Of a stretch of DNA of 13,421 nt, positions 8,519-13,421 are shown one piece after another. Each line of letters opens with the position of its first letter. Position 1 is the stretch's first letter. Location of the stretch: positions 1-13,421 of the forward strand of contig JANBTH010000632.1 in the NCBI GenBank assembly GCA_027578815.1, in the 5' to 3' direction. Under the pieces are notes generated by a model. It searched no databases. It was given only the letters and a program-made list of their open reading frames with translations, and was not told where the DNA came from. The stretch is from Coemansia sp. RSA 1804 (Eukaryota > Kickxellomycota > Kickxellomycetes > Kickxellales > Kickxellaceae). Made by a program: the position numbers and the translations under genes.

Positions 8519-11299
8519 TCAGAATATTATGTGCGTGTTGGTGCGCGAGTCCTCATGGACACTCATCTCGTGCATCTTGAAAGAATTGAGCTCATCTTTG
8601 ATGGTTTCGAGCTGCTCTGCATCCAATCTTGTCAGCGGCATCCCCCTTCTGTCGTATGTGTGCCGATCCCATGTCTCGTAAACTGCAACAACCTCATCAA
8701 ACCTGAACGCCTTTTTTGTGCATGGCTGGATAGTCTGCTGGACCTGCGTACCACTGGTTGCAATAGCAGGGTCGAGACCCGTGGATACGGAAGGAGCACT
8801 AGTATTAGTAAACACTTTTGCCCCATCGATAGTGCTGCTATTACTGTTTCTCCCCTTCTTTCTGCGGATGACATTGCCGTTCTTACTCACAGGACTTTGT
8901 CTCTTGGAGGACCGCGCTACCTGGGTTGTAGTTGAAGCCTTCATTTTGAGATGGAAATGACGAAGGCTGTCGAGCTGTGTTGCCTTTACAAATGCGTTTG
9001 TGTACCAGCGGGTCTTTTCTGATGGAATATGGACCTGGGTGTGTTTGTTTTCCTTGTCTGCGGATGCAGGAATATCGGCCTCTGATGCACCTGTTACAGC
9101 CACTTTCACAAGAGCTTGCTGGGAAACCATTGTAGTCTGGGAAGCCTTGAGTATATCTGCAAGCGGGATGTCTCCATCGATATCGACGCTATCGCTATAG
9201 TTTTTTTCTCCGATATACGCACTTCCTGCAGGGCCTATATGCTCTGACGCACCATGATATGCAGGCGATGCGATTAATGCAATGCTTCTGACCATCTCAT
9301 CCGTGACTTCCTCTAAATCATAGTCACCGTCAAACAAAAGACTTGCTTGCTCTGACAGACGATCCGCTGATGACGATATTTGGGTATTCGAACTCGGATG
9401 CTCCGACATCAATGATTCCTCCAAGGCTTGGCAAAAGGCGGATGGAGAGAGGCTGTTCATACAAATTCCCCTTGTTGAAAGCAAACTCCCATTGTAGCTA
9501 TGGCTCCGCCGCGCACTGCTAAAAAGCGTCTCAATCTCCTTGTCAGAATAACCAAGTGTTTCAGTTCTACGACTCGTCAGATCACAATCATCACTCGAGT
9601 AATGCTTCTTTCTCGCACTCGGATTATTTGCTATTTTTGACATTGGATAGGACACAACGTGTGCTTTGCTCCCGAGGACCGAAGATGATAACGATGCGTT
9701 TGCTGTAACCGTGCTTGCCTTTTCTGGAGACTCGGGCGGTGTAGCAATTGCAGATACCAGCTGTGTGTTTCTTGGTCGTAGCGACATGGAATACGATTTT
9801 GTATTGCTGCTAGCTGGTATATCGCTCACAGACGTTTGTGAGCCCGTATAAACAGATGTGGATGCTGTTGAGGTTTCTGTGCTGTTGGAATCATTAGCAC
9901 ACGGTGTTTCGCTTAATGGGAAGAACGTAGTTGTTACCAAAGATAGCACTGTCTCAACACCGTTCTCAATCTGTGCTGGGATGTTACTTAATTCCGATCC
10001 GCTGCTTTGATCAAAGCTCTGCAAGCATTCTGACGACCTTGCCGCGGGAACACAGGCACTAGCTACCTTTTCTGCAAAATCATGCCGTGTATACACGCTG
10101 CTCGGAACTATACGCACTCTGCCGTCATGAGCACGTTCTATTGTGCTCAGTCGAGGAGCATATCTGTTGCTACACCTGTAAGCAGAAGGTTCGACTATCG
10201 GTATTTCTTCAGCAAGAGACGACCTGCTGCTATTGTTACTGCTGACCGTTCTTGATACGGTACTTTCAATCTCGGCCAGACTGGCTAGGCAGCTTTCTTC
10301 AAATCGAGCTGACCCCACGAACATTTCCTCATCTTCCAGCGTGTTTAAATCGCCAATGTCCAAAGCGCTCTTGTCAATATGCACCGCCTCACGGCAATCG
10401 TCAATATTCTCAATACCAAGAGCATTATCCACTACTTTCGCACCATTTGCCTCTTTTTTGCTTGTCAGACTCACCATGCTCTGACACGAGAAAAACGCAG
10501 TTGACATGTTCTCGGTGGTTGCTAGCGATGGAGCGCTACCATGCAACGGTATACCCTGGAGATACTCCTCCGTTACAGCCGTTATTGTCTTGTTCTGTAT
10601 CTGCTCAGAAGCATCGGGCCCACAAGAGTGATGATCCACTGAGCTGTCATGAGCACACGTGTTGTCTGTTTGAGCTGTGCAATACATTGCATAGATAAGT
10701 GAGCGTTTGCGCCGTGGAGGCAGCGACTTGGTATTTGGGCTTTTCTTTCCAATTGCGCCGTTGGAATGGACTCCCATATCGCAGCTAGCTTTTCTGAGAG
10801 ACTGCCTTTTGTTTCCAAGCAAAACAATTTTGCTGTCCAATTCATCGCTACTCTCCATGGAAGGAGGCGGTGGGTTTGCTAGAGTCGGCGAACTAGCAGG
10901 CATCTCAAAGCCATGTTGTAAAAGAGAAAAAAGTATTTCATCGTTGTTTGTCCAGCTTATATCGGCACAGCCGCCTGATGTTTGCACTGGCAACAGGTAA
11001 GAAGACAGAGATTCAATCGGTATGATCGGCTCACCAGCGGCAACATTGGTGCCAATGTTACTGCGAACGCTGCTGCCACGAATGGTATTGTTGTTGGTTT
11101 TGCCTAGTGCAGTATTTGGCACAAAGCGTCCGTGCTTTTCTGGGGATTTGTGATCTTGGTTTATTATCCTCATCGATAGCCACCGTTTCATGCTTCGTGG
11201 GCTTTTCCGCAAGGTCTGCTTTCGGAATGGAGCATTGACATTGTTAGTGGCAGCATCTATGGCTTTATCCTTTCTGGTAAACGGCGAAAACGACAGCAT
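8519..11299 (-). CDS. Large Ser/Thr-rich protein with Bni4-like C-terminal PP1-docking module
   Basis: An uninterrupted minus-strand frame runs from ATG 11299-11297 to TGA at 8519-8521, giving 926 residues. The frame extends three codons further to a GTG and beyond to an upstream TAG without another ATG, so 11299 is the sensible start. Most of the protein is Ser/Thr/Asn-rich and looks disordered, with a basic N-terminus (about 20-45), an acidic patch in the second half, and a basic Lys/Arg cluster at about 799-818 that may be a nuclear signal. The last 62 residues are the conserved part: AFRF (864-867), then TYDRR, an acidic amphipathic helix with IKDELNSFK, and HEMSVHEDSR close to the end. 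This layout is that of the C-terminus of yeast Bni4, which recruits Glc7/PP1 to the bud neck for chitin synthase III localisation. The docking position usually held by Val/Ile is Phe here. No membrane segment or enzyme domain is visible. The Bni4 relation rests on the C-terminus only. Confidence 0.8.
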   Translation of the reverse strand: MLSFSPFTRKDKAIDAATNNVNAPFRKQTLRKSPRSMKRWLSMRIINQDHKSPEKHGRFVPNTALGKTNNNTIRGSSVRSNIGTNVAAGEPIIPIESLSSYLLPVQTSGGCADISWTNNDEILFSLLQHGFEMPASSPTLANPPPPSMESSDELDSKIVLLGNKRQSLRKASCDMGVHSNGAIGKKSPNTKSLPPRRKRSLIYAMYCTAQTDNTCAHDSSVDHHSCGPDASEQIQNKTITAVTEEYLQGIPLHGSAPSLATTENMSTAFFSCQSMVSLTSKKEANGAKVVDNALGIENIDDCREAVHIDKSALDIGDLNTLEDEEMFVGSARFEESCLASLAEIESTVSRTVSSNNSSRSSLAEEIPIVEPSAYRCSNRYAPRLSTIERAHDGRVRIVPSSVYTRHDFAEKVASACVPAARSSECLQSFDQSSGSELSNIPAQIENGVETVLSLVTTTFFPLSETPCANDSNSTETSTASTSVYTGSQTSVSDIPASSNTKSYSMSLRPRNTQLVSAIATPPESPEKASTVTANASLSSSVLGSKAHVVSYPMSKIANNPSARKKHYSSDDCDLTSRRTETLGYSDKEIETLFSSARRSHSYNGSLLSTRGICMNSLSPSAFCQALEESLMSEHPSSNTQISSSADRLSEQASLLFDGDYDLEEVTDEMVRSIALIASPAYHGASEHIGPAGSAYIGEKNYSDSVDIDGDIPLADILKASQTTMVSQQALVKVAVTGASEADIPASADKENKHTQVHIPSEKTRWYTNAFVKATQLDSLRHFHLKMKASTTTQVARSSKRQSPVSKNGNVIRRKKGRNSNSSTIDGAKVFTNTSAPSVSTGLDPAIATSGTQVQQTIQPCTKKAFRFDEVVAVYETWDRHTYDRRGMPLTRLDAEQLETIKDELNSFKMHEMSVHEDSRTNTHIIF

Positions 11300-13375
11300 C
11301 TGTGACACGCTTTTCTCTTTATGACAATAACCTTGTATGCAGCTCTATATCCATTATTGAGCCATATCCATTCAGGTATTAATAATATTCTTTAGCTATT
11401 AGTAGGAAGTTTGTGCGGTTGGCAACTAGAAACACATTTAATTTCTTGACAATAGCGCATTGCATCCCCATATTCTATATTATGCTTCATGATTAACATG
11501 ACGCCATCGTATTAATAAGAGAATTGCTTACATTGAGCCCAGGATTGAGTTCAAGTTGGAGCTCGAGTCCGAATCTAGATCTGGAGAACAGTGTCAAATA
11601 TAACTTGAGAGAAATCTAGGGAGGAGGAGATATGTGGTAAATAATCGCCTTAAAAATAATAGGAGCAATAAATAAAACTAGACCACATGCAGAATAACAA
11701 GAACAAGGAGAAAAGCAAACATGGTACGACAAACCAAGCATTCTTTTGCTTATAACAAACCAATGCTGGAAGAAATGAAATAAAACTAAAACGCGGGGGA
11801 ATAAACCATTCAATAAATATTGATATCCCTCATTTAGCGAGAAGCAGCCTGGTGTTGCAATAAAAAATACTGCTCCACACCGATTTCTCATCCCACACAA
11901 CAACAGTACGGTGCCTGACGCTTCCACCATTTGATGAACACAACAGCCTTATTCTGGTAGATGCTTGGCGCTCAACTGTAATTTTGTGCGAGCCAAATGT
12001 TTTGACTGCTTTTATTACCATCCTATATCTTTGAAAAGCCCGACGTGTATGGTAATACATTTGCAAATGTTCACATGCAAAATAGCACTATCATTACACT
12101 TTTCATAAACAGCAACTGCTTAACTTTTGATATCCTCTTTATTTTCTAGGAACAAAGCATGGGCATAATAACTCATGCACTTTAAGAATAAAGACAGTTC
12201 ATTATCCCCAACCGACACTTCTAAATCACTTTATTTGTCGTAAAAACGAAAGAGAAGATGTAAAAAGTGGATTTTTGCTATAAAAAAGTCATTATGTTTG
12301 CTCGCAAAATCAAAACATACGCACTTGTGGTTATTAACATTGGCAGTTGTTTTTGAAGACCGTGTTTCCGTCAACCAGCTCTTGCGAGTTCTACTAGTCT
12401 GGTGTTTACACGAGACTGACAAGAATGGAGGGAAGGCAGTTACTATTCTTTCCATCTTTTGCCAGTGTCCAAAAAAACAATTAACGAGTGACGTTTTGCA
12501 GTAACTGTGAACAACGTGCGCATATATTCACTTATGTTTTTCTGTTGCCCAGAAGTCGTGTTTGGTTTCTGCGCACAGTAGCATTACATGCGGTAACTGC
12601 TAAAAAAAAAAAGCTAAAGACATGCCTACAAACAGTACGGCTATTCTTGTGTGGAGAACACAAAGGTCTATTTTTATGCTACATGTCTAAGAAGCAACAG
12701 AATAGGCGACCATCAAGCAAAAATGTGGTACTAAACTATCTCGACCTGAATACTACTTTTTTGGATTCAGTTCGTCTGCTTTGATAGACGTCCAGCTAAA
12801 AGTAATATATCAAGCATGATTTCAGGGTCTACTGTAGCCTGGAGCACATATGATTAACCCCGGTCTCAATATCTGTCGTTAGACACTGATAAGCCAAACC
12901 AGCAAGTTTTATAAGCTAAATAAGCAAACCTTGTTTTGGAATAAGAAAGTAACGTGTTGTAGGACTTGTAAGAAAACAAGCATGGCGTTCAAGTCAAAGT
13001 TTATCACTATATCTTCCAATACACATTCTTTTTATGAAACATACATATTACATCTTCAGTGGCAAGCAGAATACCTTTCTTAAAAGGGAAATAAAAAGAC
13101 ACGTCAATGGACACAATTTGCTGTTATTTTTCGGACCTAATAATGTGCTATATTTAGTATCTGCTGGCATGTTTGCATTTTTTTACTAACAAAGATTCCA
13201 TTTCTTGCTCCACACTCTTTACATTTCAGCGTCAGCGTTTCGTCCTGGGGCAAATTCGGGGTTCCACAACTTATTGACTATCGACTTTTTCAATTTTCTT
13301 TATCGTTATTTGAACTGTGATTATTGCATATTATAATCATTTTTGCCATATACTTCACAAGCATACACATCGATC
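11300..13375. other. AT-rich region upstream of the large gene, no gene seen
   Basis: About 2.1 kb is AT-rich (several lines near 30% G+C by eye) and holds only short, unrelated open frames; the longest are about 104 codons on minus at 11616-11930 and 98 codons on plus at 12488-12784. None resembles a known family. The part next to 11299 presumably carries the promoter and leader of the large minus-strand gene. I found no long direct or inverted repeats, tRNA or transposon ends by reading. Confidence 0.5.
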
Positions 13376-13421
13376 ATGACCGTTGAGTGCGATACTACAC
13401 TACTAGATTTCTCGCTGCCGG
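13376..13421 (+). CDS. Possible start of a gene at the right edge (partial)
   Basis: An ATG at 13376-13378 with A at -3 opens 15 codons to the window end, beginning MTVECDTTLLDF. Base composition rises from AT-rich to mixed exactly here, as expected at a gene start. The stretch is too short for any family assignment, and an open frame of 15 codons is easily chance. Confidence 0.3.
   Translation, partial: MTVECDTTLLDFSLP

Noticed and set aside
11560..11585. Cluster of overlapping restriction-site palindromes resembling a vector polylinker
   Set aside because: The sites are interrupted, the flanks continue as ordinary AT-rich DNA, and no vector sequence is recognised on either side.
12820..12900. 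Possible pogo-like terminal repeat beginning CAGGGTCTACTGTA
   Set aside because: I found no inverted partner and no transposase-like frame nearby.

Overview
This window looks like nuclear DNA of a fungus, probably an early-diverging lineage; I cannot name the genus. The evidence is a TBC/GYP7-type gene start, a multi-exon AAA+ ATPase gene with GT-AG introns, and two proteins carrying a C-terminal protein phosphatase 1 (PP1/Glc7) docking module of the kind known from yeast Bni4 and Afr1. There is no operon structure, no bacterial-type signal, and no recognisable mobile element, CRISPR array, tRNA or rRNA.

Layout. Positions 1-281 (minus) are the first exon or part of it of a GYP7/TBC1D15-like Rab GTPase-activating protein, running off the left edge. 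A divergent, purine-rich intergenic segment (282-776) separates it from a seven-exon gene (777-4479, plus) that I spliced by hand into a 533-residue protein with two AAA+ modules of the AFG2/SPATA5/CDC48 type but no N-domain. An 850-base convergent spacer (4480-5333) follows, holding one open stretch that might be an exon. Next come two minus-strand genes of the same unusual class: a 256-residue Ser-rich basic protein (5334-6104) and a 926-residue Ser/Thr-rich protein (8519-11299). They are separated by about 2.4 kb without a convincing gene, part of it a GC-rich island (about 6540-7050). The last 2 kb (11300-13375) is AT-rich and apparently non-coding, with a possible plus-strand gene start at the right edge (13376).

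How the genes relate. The GAP and the ATPase share a divergent promoter region but have no obvious shared function. The two PP1-docking proteins align over about 50 residues at their C-termini (hydrophobic-x-F motif, YDRR, then a short acidic helix ending in EM) and otherwise differ. They look like two regulatory or targeting subunits that could bring PP1 to different places, such as the cell cortex or septum, by analogy with Bni4.

The observations most worth a second look are: the non-canonical Walker B residues in both ATPase domains, with Asn in place of the catalytic Glu in D2; the invariant TGTAG acceptor in all six introns; the pair of PP1-docking proteins, one with an altered docking motif; and the two very long introns of the ATPase gene.
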